A stretch of 28,851 bases of DNA from JBDTMT01 sp033764095 (GTDB lineage: Bacteria; Desulfobacterota; Binatia; HRBIN30; CADEER01): positions 1 to 28,851 of the forward strand of contig JANRJF010000242.1 of assembly GCA_033764095.1 (NCBI GenBank), written 5' to 3'. Shown here piece by piece: positions 7,216-17,511 of the stretch. The notes under the pieces were generated by a model, which was given only the letters and a program-made list of their open reading frames with translations, ran no database searches and was not told the origin of the DNA. The position numbers were made by a program, and so were the translations under genes. Positions within the stretch are counted from its first letter, which is position 1, and each line of letters begins with the position of its first letter.

Positions 7216-9753
7216 GCGGCGCGACTGGCGCAGCGCGTCGATCGGCACCCAGACCTGGAAGGTGGAGCCGACGCCGGGCTGACTCTGCACCTCGACGCGC
7301 CCACCGAGCAGGTCGAGCAGGCGAGTGACGATGTAGAGGCCGAGCCCGACGCCGCCATGGCGGCGCGTGCTCGAGCTGTCGCCCTGGCGGAACGGTTCGA
7401 AGATCACCGCCAGGGTGTCCGCCGACATGCCGATGCCGGTGTCGGCGACGCCCAGCTCCAGCCACCCGTCGTGCGCCGCGGCGGTGACGGTGACGCTGCC
7501 GCGGTCGGTGAACTTGAAGGCGTTGGCGACCAGGTTCTTCACCAGCACCTTGAGCTTCACGCCGTCGCTGTAGACGTGCGGCAGGTCGGGGGCGATGCGC
7601 CACACCGACTCGACGCCCGGCTTCTCGCGCAGCGAGCGCGTCTCCGCCTCGATCTCGCGCAGCAGCGCGCTGGTGTCGAGGTCGGCGAGGTTGAGCGCGG
7701 CGCGGCCGGTTTCCAGGCGGCTGATGTCGAGCGTCGCGTTGATCAGCTCGAGCAGCTCGCGCGCGCTGGTGCCGACGCGGTCGAGGCTGGCGGCCTGCTC
7801 CGGGGTGAGCGCGCCGAACACCTCGTCGAGCAGCAGCTCGTTGTAGCCGAGGATGACGTTGAGCGGCGTGCGCAGCTCGTGTGACATGGTGGCGAGGAAG
7901 TCGGACTTCAAGCGGTTGGCCTGCTCGAGCTGGTTCACCAAGCGGCCGTTCTCCAGCGCCAGCGAGGCGAGCTGCGCGATGCCCCGCGCGATGCGCTGCT
8001 GCTGCGGCGAGAAGGCGCCCTCGCCGCGCAGCGCGGCGACGTGCACGCCGACCATGGCGCTGCCGCGCCGCACCGCCACCGCCAGGAAGCGCCGCAGGTC
8101 GTAGGCCTCCAGCAGGTCGGCGGGCACCAGCTCGGTGAGCATCGCGGTGTCCATCTGCACGATGTCGTCGCGCTCGATGCGCGCCATCAGCGGCGCCACC
8201 GGGCGACCCGGGATGCGCAGCGTGCGCAGCATCTCCCAGCGCTCCGGCGTGTCGCCGTAGCCGGCCACCGGCAGCAGCGCGTCCTCGTCGTCGGAGCGCA
8301 GGAACGTATAGGTGACGTCGCAGCGCAGCACCTCGGTGGTGATGCGGCACAGCCGTTCGAGCAACACCGGCAGGTGGATCGAGGAGATCAGCTCCTGGCC
8401 GACGCGTGCCAGCGCCGAGCTGACGCGCGCCTCGTTCTGCTGTTCGCGGTGCAGCTCCGCCGCCTCCAGCGCCCCGGCGATCTGTCGCGCCACCGCCTCG
8501 CCGAGCTCGACCTGGTCGGCGGCGAAGGGGCGCACGTCGTCGTTGCCGAGCAGCAGGCCGCCGAAGTGGCGCTCCTGCCAGCGCAACGGCGCGATCACCG
8601 CCGCGCCGATGTTGAAGCGGCGGAACAGGTCGGCGACCGGGGCCGGGGCGGTGGCGGTATCGGACAGGACGATCGTCTGGCCGGAGCGCACGGTGCCGTC
8701 GAAGTTGCTGCCGGGCTGGAAGCGCAGCGCCGCGGCCTCGGCGAGGCGCTCGGCCGGCAGACCCTGTTGGGCGATCAGGCGGGTCGCGCCGCCGTCCGGC
8801 TCGACGGTGAAGAGCGCGACGAGGTCGCATGGGATGGCGCGCGCGATGCGGCCGGTGAGGCGCTCGAGCACGCGCTGCAGGTCGGGGGTGCCGCTGAGCT
8901 CCTTGGCGATCTCGACCAGCGTGCGCATCTTCGCCTCGGCGCGCACGCGCGCGGTGACGTCGCGCGCCACGCCGAGCAGCTCCGGCGCCTCGCCATCGCG
9001 GGCCTGCAGTGTCGCAGTGAGCTCGACGATACGGTAGTCGCCGCTGGCGCTGCGCACGCGCAGCTTGATGTCGCGCTGCGGCGTGCCGGCCCGCACCGCG
9101 GCGATCGAACGCGGCGCCTCGCGGGCGTCGTCGGGGTGCAGCAGCGGCAGGAACGAGCGGCCGAGCCATTCCGCCGTCGACCAGCCGAGCACCTGCTCGA
9201 AAGCCGGGTTGAGCGAGCTGAACGTGTCGTCCGGTGCCAGCGTGAGGATGACGTCGGGCGCGCTCTCGACCAGCGAGCGGTAGCGTTCCTCCGATTCGCG
9301 CAACGCGGCTTCGGCGCGCGCCCGCTGGCGTCGTTCCTCGGTGTCGCGCAGCGCGCGCCGCACCACCGGCGGTAGGCGGTCGAGGCGGCCCTTGAGCACG
9401 TAGTCGGTGGCCCCGAGCTTGAGACTCTCGATCGCCGCCTCTTCGCCGAGCGCGCCGGACACCAGGATGAACGGCACGTCGAGGCCGCGCTCGCGCACCA
9501 CCGCCAGGGCGCGCAGGCCGTTGAACGCCGGCAGGTTGTAGTCGGAGATCACCAGGTCGTAGGTCTCGGCGTCGAGTTGCGCCACCAGCGCCGCTTCGCT
9601 GTCGACGCGCTCCATTGCGCAGCGGAAGCCGGCGGCGGCGAGGGCGCGGACCTCCAACTCGGCGTCTGCCGGGTCGTCCTCGACGAACAGCACCCGCAGG
9701 GGCTCGGTGACGGCGAGCACGGGCTCCGGGGGCCGGCTGGACGGGGAAGTCAT
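7204..9753 (-). CDS. Soluble hybrid sensor kinase: receiver-PAS-GAF-GAF-HisKA-HATPase
   Basis: The 849-aa protein begins with a receiver domain (residues 18-135; acidic pocket E25-D26-D27, phospho-acceptor D71 in VISDYNLP, K121 region DYVLKGR). A PAS domain follows (about 153-270, ESEERYRSLVESAPDVIL), then two GAF domains (about 285-430 and 450-605), HisKA with H625 (MSHELRTPLNVILGYNE) and an ATPase domain ending GLGLYIVTRLLDLLGGRV. No membrane segment is seen, so it should sense cytoplasmic signals and be gated by an upstream kinase through its receiver. The frame runs to 9858, but the ATG at 9753 fits the receiver start and lies near a TATACT -10-like box (minus strand, 9772-9767). No DNA-binding response regulator is nearby. 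Confidence 0.9.
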   Translation of the reverse strand: MTSPSSRPPEPVLAVTEPLRVLFVEDDPADAELEVRALAAAGFRCAMERVDSEAALVAQLDAETYDLVISDYNLPAFNGLRALAVVRERGLDVPFILVSGALGEEAAIESLKLGATDYVLKGRLDRLPPVVRRALRDTEERRQRARAEAALRESEERYRSLVESAPDVILTLAPDDTFSSLNPAFEQVLGWSTAEWLGRSFLPLLHPDDAREAPRSIAAVRAGTPQRDIKLRVRSASGDYRIVELTATLQARDGEAPELLGVARDVTARVRAEAKMRTLVEIAKELSGTPDLQRVLERLTGRIARAIPCDLVALFTVEPDGGATRLIAQQGLPAERLAEAAALRFQPGSNFDGTVRSGQTIVLSDTATAPAPVADLFRRFNIGAAVIAPLRWQERHFGGLLLGNDDVRPFAADQVELGEAVARQIAGALEAAELHREQQNEARVSSALARVGQELISSIHLPVLLERLCRITTEVLRCDVTYTFLRSDDEDALLPVAGYGDTPERWEMLRTLRIPGRPVAPLMARIERDDIVQMDTAMLTELVPADLLEAYDLRRFLAVAVRRGSAMVGVHVAALRGEGAFSPQQQRIARGIAQLASLALENGRLVNQLEQANRLKSDFLATMSHELRTPLNVILGYNELLLDEVFGALTPEQAASLDRVGTSARELLELINATLDISRLETGRAALNLADLDTSALLREIEAETRSLREKPGVESVWRIAPDLPHVYSDGVKLKVLVKNLVANAFKFTDRGSVTVTAAAHDGWLELGVADTGIGMSADTLAVIFEPFRQGDSSSTRRHGGVGLGLYIVTRLLDLLGGRVEVQSQPGVGSTFQVWVPIDALRQSRRARA

Positions 9754-9845
9754 CGCAGGCCGCCCGAGTATACCCAGGTGGCGCACGGCGGACAGCAGCT
9801 TTCTGCTTGGGCGCGTCGCCTGCGTTGCGCTATGTCCGGGCGCCG

Positions 9846-10403
9846 ATGGCGTCCGCACCGAGCCCCCGGCGGGTGGTGACCACCCACCTGGAGATCACCG
9901 ATCCCGCGCAACTGATCCCCGCCCGCCCGTCACCCGTCGCCTATACCCTGCAACGGGTCGGGCGGCCCAGCCCGGAGTTCAGCCGCTTCCTGTTCCGCGC
10001 CGTCGGGGGCGACTGGTACTGGCTGAGCCGCATCGACTGGACGCTGGCGCGCTGGCAGGCGTGGGTCGAGCGCCCCGAGGTCGAGACCTGGGTCGCCTAC
10101 GTCGATGGCGCGCCGGCGGGCTACGGCGAGCTCGAGGCGCAGCCCGGCGGCGACGTCGAGGTCCGCTACTTCGGCCTGCTGCCGGCGTTCGTCGGCGGCG
10201 GCCTCGGCGGCGCGCTGCTGACCGACATCGTGCGCCGCGCCTGGGCCATCGCCGGCGCCCGGCGGGTCTGGCTGCACACCTGCGACCTCGACCACCCGCG
10301 CGCGCTGGCCAACTACCAGGCGCGCGGTTTCCGCATCTTCAAGGTCGAGGAGGGGATCGAGGAGCTGCCGCCCAGGTCGCCCGGCCCGTGGCGCGGCGCC
10401 TAA
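9846..10403 (+). CDS. GNAT-family N-acetyltransferase
   Basis: The 185-aa protein carries the GNAT core: WVAYVDGAPAGYGELE (strands 2-3), VEVRYFGLLPAFVGGGLGGALL (strand 4 and the acetyl-CoA pyrophosphate loop, here GGGLGGA rather than Q/RxxGxG/A), and HPRALANYQARGFRIFK, the conserved C-terminal asparagine/tyrosine segment. It transfers an acetyl or other acyl group from CoA to an amine; the acceptor is unknown. The ATG at 9846 is preferred; an upstream in-frame start at 9807 adds 13 unconserved residues. It diverges from the hybrid kinase across 92 bp. The next gene is on the other strand. Confidence 0.85.
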   Translation: MASAPSPRRVVTTHLEITDPAQLIPARPSPVAYTLQRVGRPSPEFSRFLFRAVGGDWYWLSRIDWTLARWQAWVERPEVETWVAYVDGAPAGYGELEAQPGGDVEVRYFGLLPAFVGGGLGGALLTDIVRRAWAIAGARRVWLHTCDLDHPRALANYQARGFRIFKVEEGIEELPPRSPGPWRGA

Positions 10404-10410
10404 ACAGAGA

Positions 10411-10513
10411 GCGATGAGCGACGAGCGACGAGCGATGAGTAGCGCGGGCTTCCCTGCCCGCCGTCACTTCCGGATGCGGCCATACTCATCGCTCGGACCT
10501 CATCGCTCATCGC
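10411..10513. repeat. Nested palindrome: GCGAYGA-word arms around a REP-like hairpin
   Basis: The left arm 10411-10440 is four tandem 7-bp words (GCGATGA/GCGACGA), and the right arm 10484-10513 is complementary at 26 of 30 positions. Inside lies a second hairpin, GCGGGC-TTCCCT-GCCCGC (about 10443-10460), and a tail ending GGATGCGGCC that matches the motif at 5581-5616. It sits between a convergent pair and ends 3 bp short of the SnoaL-like stop codon. Confidence 0.75.
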
Positions 10514-10515
10514 GT

Positions 10516-10932
10516 TCATATGAGTTGGCGCAGGATCGTCGCGGTATCGAAGTAGACCCGCTCGCAGACGATCTGTTCGCCCTCGAACAGGAACAGCGCC
10601 GCCATGCGGCAGCGGAAGCTCTTGCCGGTCGGCTCGACGCCGACGAGCGGACCCTTGTGGGTGCCGAGCAACCAGAACTCGGCGAGCACGCCGTCGTCGA
10701 GGTGGTGCAGGGCGATGACCTCGTTGCGCTGATCGGGAAAGGCGCTGCGCGAGGTGCGAAAGTACTCGCGCACCGCCGCCTCGCCGTCGTGGATCTGGTC
10801 GGTGGCGATCAGCTCGTAGCGCGGGTGGCGGAAGGTGCCGATGACGGTGTCGAAGTCGTGCACGTTCTCGGCCTCCATGTGCAGCCGTACCGTCGCCTCG
10901 CGCGCGGCCCGCAGTCGGTCTCGCTCCTGCAT
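10516..10932 (-). CDS. SnoaL-like / NTF2-fold polyketide-cyclase-type protein
   Basis: The 138-aa protein has the SnoaL pattern: EATVRLHMEAENVHDFDTVIGTF, then HDGEAAVREYFRTSRSAFPD (the loop over the cavity), VIALHHLDDGVLAEFWLLGTHKGP and EGEQIVCERVYFDTATILRQL. Such proteins are small alpha-beta barrels that act as cyclases, isomerases or ligand-binding domains; the substrate cannot be read. The ATG at 10932 is chosen because the open frame upstream (to 11079) is proline- and charge-rich and overlaps the start of the P450. It diverges from the P450 across 98 bp, so they may share a regulator and act on the same compound class. Confidence 0.75.
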   Translation of the reverse strand: MQERDRLRAAREATVRLHMEAENVHDFDTVIGTFRHPRYELIATDQIHDGEAAVREYFRTSRSAFPDQRNEVIALHHLDDGVLAEFWLLGTHKGPLVGVEPTGKSFRCRMAALFLFEGEQIVCERVYFDTATILRQLI

Positions 10933-11030
10933 CGCTCCTCCTCTCTGCCGCCGAGCCTCTAGCACAGCTGCCTCGCCACCCGTGGAAGGGCTTATTGACC
11001 AGAATCTCAACAACCCGCTAACTGCCAGGA
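10933..11030 (+). promoter_or_regulatory. Divergent region with TTGACC / TAACTG promoter-like pair before the P450
   Basis: TTGACC at 10995-11000 and TAACTG at 11019-11024 (18-bp spacing) could form a sigma-70 promoter whose start point would fall close to the P450 ATG at 11031, giving a near-leaderless message. No clear ribosome-binding site sits before that ATG, which is consistent with this. Confidence 0.3.
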
Positions 11031-12383
11031 ATGGCGGCAATTGAAGCGGCAGCGTTGGGGGCTCTTCCGGCGGTTCCAAAGGCCTCGCGCTGGGAGTTGG
11101 TGCGGGCGCTGCTGAGCGGCAGCAGCGAGCGCATCGACATGCGCGGGCGCTTGCAGCGGCTGCACGCGCAGTACGGCCCGGTGGTGCTGCTCGACCTCGG
11201 GTTGATCAAATACGTCAACCTCTATGGTCCCGACGCCAACCGCTTTGTGCTGCTCGACAAGGACCGCATCTTCTCCGCCCGCAAGCCGTGGATGCAGATC
11301 ATGGGGCGCATCTTCCCCAACGGCCTGCTGCTGCGCGACGGCGAGGAGCACAAGCAGCACCGCAAGATCATGCGCGAGGCGTTCACCCGTCCGGCGCTGC
11401 GCGAGTACGGCGAGCGCATGACGCCGCTGATCGCCGCCGGCCTCGACGGCTGGCGCGGCGCGCAGCGGACGTTCCAGGCCTTTCCGGCCTACAAGGCGCT
11501 CACCCTCGACATCGCGGCGCGCATCTTCGTCGGCGTCGAGCTGGGGCCCGAGACGACGCGCATGAACGGCATCTTCGAGGATCTGGTCGCCGCGTCGATG
11601 TCGAAGCTGCGCCTGCGCATCCCCGGCCTGGAGTTCCACCGCGGGCTGGTCGGGCGCGAGTTCATGATCCGCTACTTCGGCGGCATGCTGGCGGCGCGGC
11701 GCGCCGGCGGTGGCAGCGACATGTTCAGCCGCTTGAGCCGCGCGCGCAGCGAGGAAGGCGCGGCCTTCAGCGATCCGGACATCATCGACCACATGGTCTT
11801 CCTGATGATGGCGGCGCATGACACCACCACCAGCACCCTGACTTCGATCACCTACGAGCTGGCGCGCCATCCCGAATGGCAGGAGCGGGTGCGCGAGGAG
11901 AGCCGCGCGCTCGGCCAGGACGGCGTCGGCTTCGACGACCTCGACCGCCTGCCGACGCTCAGCCTGGTGCTGAAGGAGACGCTGCGCCTCTATCCGCCGC
12001 TGCCGGTGATCCCGCGCGTCGCCACCGAGTCGTTCGAATGGGGCGGCTACCGCGTCCCGCGCGGCGCCATGGTGGTCATCGCGCCGATCCACACCCACTA
12101 CATGCCGGAGTGGTGGAGCGAGCCGACGCGCTTCGACCCGGAGCGCTTCACGCCCGAGCGCGCCGAGGATCAGCGGCACACGCACAGCTGGGTGCCGTTC
12201 GGCGGCGGACCGCACCTCTGTCTCGGCATGCACTTCGCCGAGATGCAGATCAAAGCGATCATGCACGCGTTGGTGCAGCGCTTCCGCTGGTCGGTGCCCT
12301 CCGGCTACCGCATGCCGGTGCAGCAGGCGCCGATCTCCAAACCGCTCGACGGCCTGCCGATCCAGCTCGACGCCCTCACCTGA
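11031..12383 (+). CDS. Cytochrome P450 monooxygenase
   Basis: The 450-aa protein has every P450 landmark: I-helix AAHDTTTS (residues 261-268, acid-alcohol pair D264-T265), K-helix E316-x-x-R319 (KETLRLYP), the PERF-type FDPERF (368-373), and the haem loop F390-GGG-PHL-C397-LG with the axial thiolate C397. No N-terminal membrane anchor is present, so it is soluble and needs separate electron donors, none of which is adjacent. The style recalls the CYP120/CYP26-like group that hydroxylates isoprenoids or fatty-type substrates; this is a similarity judgement, not proof. It is preceded by a divergent SnoaL-like gene. The following 148 bp to the lipoprotein are non-coding. Confidence 0.93.
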   Translation: MAAIEAAALGALPAVPKASRWELVRALLSGSSERIDMRGRLQRLHAQYGPVVLLDLGLIKYVNLYGPDANRFVLLDKDRIFSARKPWMQIMGRIFPNGLLLRDGEEHKQHRKIMREAFTRPALREYGERMTPLIAAGLDGWRGAQRTFQAFPAYKALTLDIAARIFVGVELGPETTRMNGIFEDLVAASMSKLRLRIPGLEFHRGLVGREFMIRYFGGMLAARRAGGGSDMFSRLSRARSEEGAAFSDPDIIDHMVFLMMAAHDTTTSTLTSITYELARHPEWQERVREESRALGQDGVGFDDLDRLPTLSLVLKETLRLYPPLPVIPRVATESFEWGGYRVPRGAMVVIAPIHTHYMPEWWSEPTRFDPERFTPERAEDQRHTHSWVPFGGGPHLCLGMHFAEMQIKAIMHALVQRFRWSVPSGYRMPVQQAPISKPLDGLPIQLDALT

Positions 12384-12531
12384 CGCTTGCCGCGGCGCGC
12401 CAAGCGGGCTACCGGGGGGCGCCGCCAACGGAAAAAGCTGGACGCGGCAGGGCGATCGGGCGAGAAGCGCGATCGGGTCGCGCCGCAATCGGGCGGTGCG
12501 TCCGCCAATCAGACGCAAGGAGGGCAAGGGG

Positions 12532-13137
12532 ATGCAACGCAAGCTGATTGCTGCACTGCTGTGTGCAGGCGCGGTCGGACTGGCCGGTTGTTCGACGTCG
12601 GAGGAGCAGTCGATGAAGTCGGCGCTCGGCATGGCGACGCCGACGCCGATCTCCGGCACGCTGGCGCAGAACTCGATCACCGTGTCGGCGACGGTGGTGT
12701 CTATCGACCAGAAGAAGCGCACCGCGGTCCTGCAGGGGCCGGACGGCGAGCGCTTCACGGTGAAGGTCGATGACAGCGTCAAGCGACTCGACGAGGTGAA
12801 GGCCGGTGACACGGTCAGCGCCACGTACATCGAGTCGATCGCCTACGAGGTCCGTCCCAAGGGCCAGGCGGTGCCGGGCGTCAACGTCGCCGCCGCCGGC
12901 GACACCACGCAGCCCGGTCAGCTGCCGGGCGCGGCGGCCGGTCGCGCGGTGACCATCACCTCGACCATCGTCGGCATCGACGAGAAGAAGGGCACCGTCA
13001 CGTTGCAGCCGCCGGACGCAGGCGACCCGATCACCGTACGGGTGCAGAATCCGTCGCGCCTCAAGCTGGTGAAGAAGGGCGACCTGGTCGAGGTCACCTA
13101 CACCGAAGCGGTGGCGATCGCGGTCGAGCGCAAGTGA
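12532..13137 (+). CDS. Lipoprotein with two tandem beta-rich repeats
   Basis: The 201-aa product starts with a lipoprotein signal (RKLIAALLCAGAVGLAGC, lipobox LAGC with the lipidated Cys at 18). The mature part holds two homologous modules of about 58 residues: SATVVSIDQKKRTAVLQGPD... and STIVGIDEKKGTVTLQPPD..., each ending in a GDxVxxxYxE-x-(I/V)A(Y/I) strand. This resembles DUF5666-like or OB-type beta folds; an exact function is not known. AAGGAGG (12517-12523) lies 8 nt before the ATG, a strong ribosome-binding site that fixes the start. It should be anchored in the cell envelope. It converges with the antiporter gene, with a palindrome between them. Confidence 0.8.
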   Translation: MQRKLIAALLCAGAVGLAGCSTSEEQSMKSALGMATPTPISGTLAQNSITVSATVVSIDQKKRTAVLQGPDGERFTVKVDDSVKRLDEVKAGDTVSATYIESIAYEVRPKGQAVPGVNVAAAGDTTQPGQLPGAAAGRAVTITSTIVGIDEKKGTVTLQPPDAGDPITVRVQNPSRLKLVKKGDLVEVTYTEAVAIAVERK

Positions 13138-13140
13138 GGA

Positions 13141-13229
13141 AGGCTGTTACGCTGTTAGGCTGTTGGGCTGCTACGGGAAGGAACTCGTTCTTTCCCCAAC
13201 AGCCAACAGCCTAGCAGCCTAACAGCCTA
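13141..13229. repeat. AGGCTGTT-word palindrome, copy A
   Basis: The left arm (13141-13176) is tandem 8-bp words close to AGGCTGTT. The right arm (about 13194-13229) is the complementary AACAGCCT series. It begins 3 bp after the lipoprotein stop, and its right end supplies the TAG stop (13227-13229) of the antiporter on the other strand. Copies B, C and D lie at 18228, 24805 and 27800. Confidence 0.85.
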
Positions 13230-14372
13230 GTGAATCCGATCGGCGACGCGCGCCAACAGGGGCGTCACCGCCATCGACAGACCGATCAGCACCGCGGCGA
13301 CGGAGAAGCCGGCCGGGTGCATGAGGCCGACCGACTCGGCCGCGGCGAACAGCACGAAGCCGAACTCGCCGCACTGCGCCAGCACCAGCCCGATGCGCCA
13401 TGCGTCGCCGCGGCGCAACGCGAAGGCGCGGCAGAGGCCGATCAGCACCGCCGCCTTGATGACGATCAGCACCACGGCGTGCACGAGCAGCACCCGGAGC
13501 GGCAGCAGCAGCGCGCCGAGGTCGATCGACATCCCGGCGGCGACGAAGAACAGGCTGAGCAGCACGTGTTGGAACGGCAGGACCAGCTGTTCGATGCGCT
13601 GCCGGTGCGGCGATTCGGACAACAGCACGCCGGCGAGGAAGGTGCCGAGGGCCATCGAGGCACCGGCTTCCTCCATCACCAGGGCCGCGGCGACCACTGC
13701 CAGCATCGCCACCGCGGCAAACGCCTCGCCGTCGCGCGCGCGTTCGAGCCGATCGAGCGCCGCCGGCAGCAGCAGGCGCACGATGACCACCACCGCCAGC
13801 AGGGCGCCGAGCACCAGGGCCAGGCGCGCCAGCGGCCCGTGCGCGTCGGCGCCGCCGCGGCCGGCGAGCAACGGGACGGCCGCCAGCAGCGGCACGACCG
13901 CGAGATCCTGCATGAGCAGGATGCCGAACGTCGTCTGCCCAGCCGGGCGGTCGAGCTGACCGCGCTCCTGCATCAGCTGCAGCACGACGGCAGTGGAGGA
14001 GAGGGCGAAGCCGTAGCCGATGATCAGCGCGGTGGCGGTCGGCAGCCCGATGAAGCGCACGTAGAGCGCGATGGCGGCGCCGGTGAGCAGCACCTGCCAG
14101 AAGCCGAGCAGCGCGGCGCGGCGCAGCTCCCAGACGCGCTTCGGGTGCATCTCCAGGCCGACGACGAACAACAGCAGCACGACGCCGAGCTCGCTGAAGC
14201 GCCGCACGTCGGCGACGCGGCGCGCGAGGTCGAGCCCGGTCGGCCCGATGACCACCCCCGCCGCCAGCAGTCCGAGCACCGAGCCGAGCCCGAGGCGGTG
14301 GAAGAAGACCAGCGTCACCGATGCGATCGTCAGCAGCACCAGCAGGGCGAGCAGGAAGTCGTGCGGCGCCAT
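13227..14372 (-). CDS. CPA2-family cation/proton antiporter, membrane domain only
   Basis: The 381-aa protein is almost wholly hydrophobic with about 12 segments. It shows the KefB/KefC-type Na_H_exchanger start: FFHRLGLGSVLGLLAAGVVIGP (about residues 24-45), LGVVLLLFVVGLEM, and GFALSSTAVVLQLM near residues 120-133, followed by FGILLMQDLAVVPLL, where the QD dyad is the ion-binding aspartate of CPA2 exchangers. It exchanges K+ or Na+ for protons across the inner membrane. Unlike KefB/KefC it ends after the membrane domain with no RCK/TrkA-N module. The ATG at 14372 matches the family start; an alternative ATG at 14435 is possible. It is divergent from the PerR-type gene, and its stop codon lies in palindrome A. 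Confidence 0.88.
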   Translation of the reverse strand: MAPHDFLLALLVLLTIASVTLVFFHRLGLGSVLGLLAAGVVIGPTGLDLARRVADVRRFSELGVVLLLFVVGLEMHPKRVWELRRAALLGFWQVLLTGAAIALYVRFIGLPTATALIIGYGFALSSTAVVLQLMQERGQLDRPAGQTTFGILLMQDLAVVPLLAAVPLLAGRGGADAHGPLARLALVLGALLAVVVIVRLLLPAALDRLERARDGEAFAAVAMLAVVAAALVMEEAGASMALGTFLAGVLLSESPHRQRIEQLVLPFQHVLLSLFFVAAGMSIDLGALLLPLRVLLVHAVVLIVIKAAVLIGLCRAFALRRGDAWRIGLVLAQCGEFGFVLFAAAESVGLMHPAGFSVAAVLIGLSMAVTPLLARVADRIH

Positions 14373-14467
14373 CGGGCGGCGTCCATAGCAGACCGCGCTG
14401 ACTCGGGCATCGCCCGCCAACCCCGGTTGATTCATCCGGCGCGGTCCGGTTTGCTGCCGGCATCGCC

Positions 14468-14914
14468 ATGGCCGCGAAGTCGACACTGGCGCCACGCGCC
14501 CCGGAGCTCTCGCAGGAGCTGTCCGGCCGCGGTCTGCGCGCCACCCGCCAGCGCATCGCGCTGCTGCGCCTGCTGCGCGCCGCGCACGGGCACCCGACCG
14601 CACTGGAGCTGCACAAGCTGCTGCGCCGCGAGCAGCGCTCGGTGAGCCGCAAGACGGTCTACGAGATCCTCAACTCGTTCGTGCGCGAGGGCCTCGCCGC
14701 CTGCGTCACCGACGGCGGCGAGCCGTTCCGCTACGAGGCGCGCACGCATCCGCACTACCACGCCAGCTGCCGCGTCTGCGGCCAGCTGGTCGACGTCGCG
14801 CCGCGCGCCGACGGCCAGATCCGCGGCCTCGCCGCGCTGCCGGAAGGCTTCCGCGTCGAAGGCATCGCCGTCACCCTGCGCGGCGTCTGCCTGCGCTGCC
14901 GAGACGAGGTCTGA
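14468..14914 (+). CDS. Fur-superfamily regulator, PerR type
   Basis: The 148-aa protein has the Fur winged helix (GLRATRQRIALLRLL, then SRKTVYEILNSFVREG) and dimer domain. Set beside Bacillus subtilis PerR, the metal ligands match at a constant offset of +5: H42 (PerR H37), H96 and H98 (H91, H93), D109 (D104), and structural-zinc cysteines C101, C104, C141 and C144 (C96, C99, C136, C139). E90 takes the place of PerR D85. The aspartate at the D104 position is the PerR hallmark, where Fur has glutamate. PerR senses peroxide by iron-catalysed oxidation of the histidines and then releases DNA. A di-haem peroxidase gene follows, with a 7-1-7 palindrome in its promoter. It is divergent from the antiporter gene. 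Confidence 0.88.
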   Translation: MAAKSTLAPRAPELSQELSGRGLRATRQRIALLRLLRAAHGHPTALELHKLLRREQRSVSRKTVYEILNSFVREGLAACVTDGGEPFRYEARTHPHYHASCRVCGQLVDVAPRADGQIRGLAALPEGFRVEGIAVTLRGVCLRCRDEV

Positions 14915-14956
14915 CGGGCCGTGGCGGCGGGCGTCCCCGCCCGCCAGTCGCACCGC
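14915..14956. repeat. REP-like GCGGGC hairpin
   Basis: GGCGGGCG-TCC-CCGCCCGCC forms a short strong hairpin about 10 bp after the PerR-type stop codon. It belongs to the same GCGGGC/GCCCGC style as the motifs inside 10411-10513 and near 5581. It may act as a terminator or message-stabilising stem. Confidence 0.5.
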
Positions 14957-14983
14957 TCCATCGAGGCCGCGGCCTTTTCCAGA

Positions 14984-15024
14984 CAACACTGAGTGTTGAC
15001 AAGCCGCCGGGCCAGCGGTAGCGA
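14984..15024 (+). promoter_or_regulatory. Putative PerR/Fur operator over the -35 of the peroxidase promoter
   Basis: CAACACT-G-AGTGTTG (14984-14998) is a perfect 7-1-7 inverted repeat, the architecture of Fur/PerR boxes. Its right half runs into a consensus -35 TTGACA (14996-15001). A weak -10 TAGCGA lies 17 bp on (15019-15024), 36 bp before the peroxidase ATG at 15061. A bound repressor would block polymerase. The operator words are not the classical AT-rich box, so the link to the adjacent regulator is an inference from architecture and position. Confidence 0.55.
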
Positions 15025-15060
15025 GGGCTCGTCTTGCAACCGCAACTGGAGGGCTCGCGC

Positions 15061-16377
<1,317 letters not shown>

Positions 16378-16379
16378 TC

Positions 16380-17498
<1,119 letters not shown>

Positions 17499-17511
17499 GA
17501 AGGAGGGGACG

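Noticed and set aside
13141..13229. CRISPR-like array of short direct repeats
   Set aside because: Units are only 8 bp, arranged as inverted arms without unique spacers, and no cas gene is present.
13141..13229. Classical intrinsic terminator
   Set aside because: The hairpin is long and AT/GC mixed with no downstream T-tract on either strand. A termination role remains possible, but the feature is better described as a repeat.
13230..14645. A 471-codon plus-strand open frame opposite the antiporter
   Set aside because: Its product is rich in H, Q, R and D with no domain sense. The minus-strand frame encodes a clear membrane antiporter, so this is a high-GC shadow.
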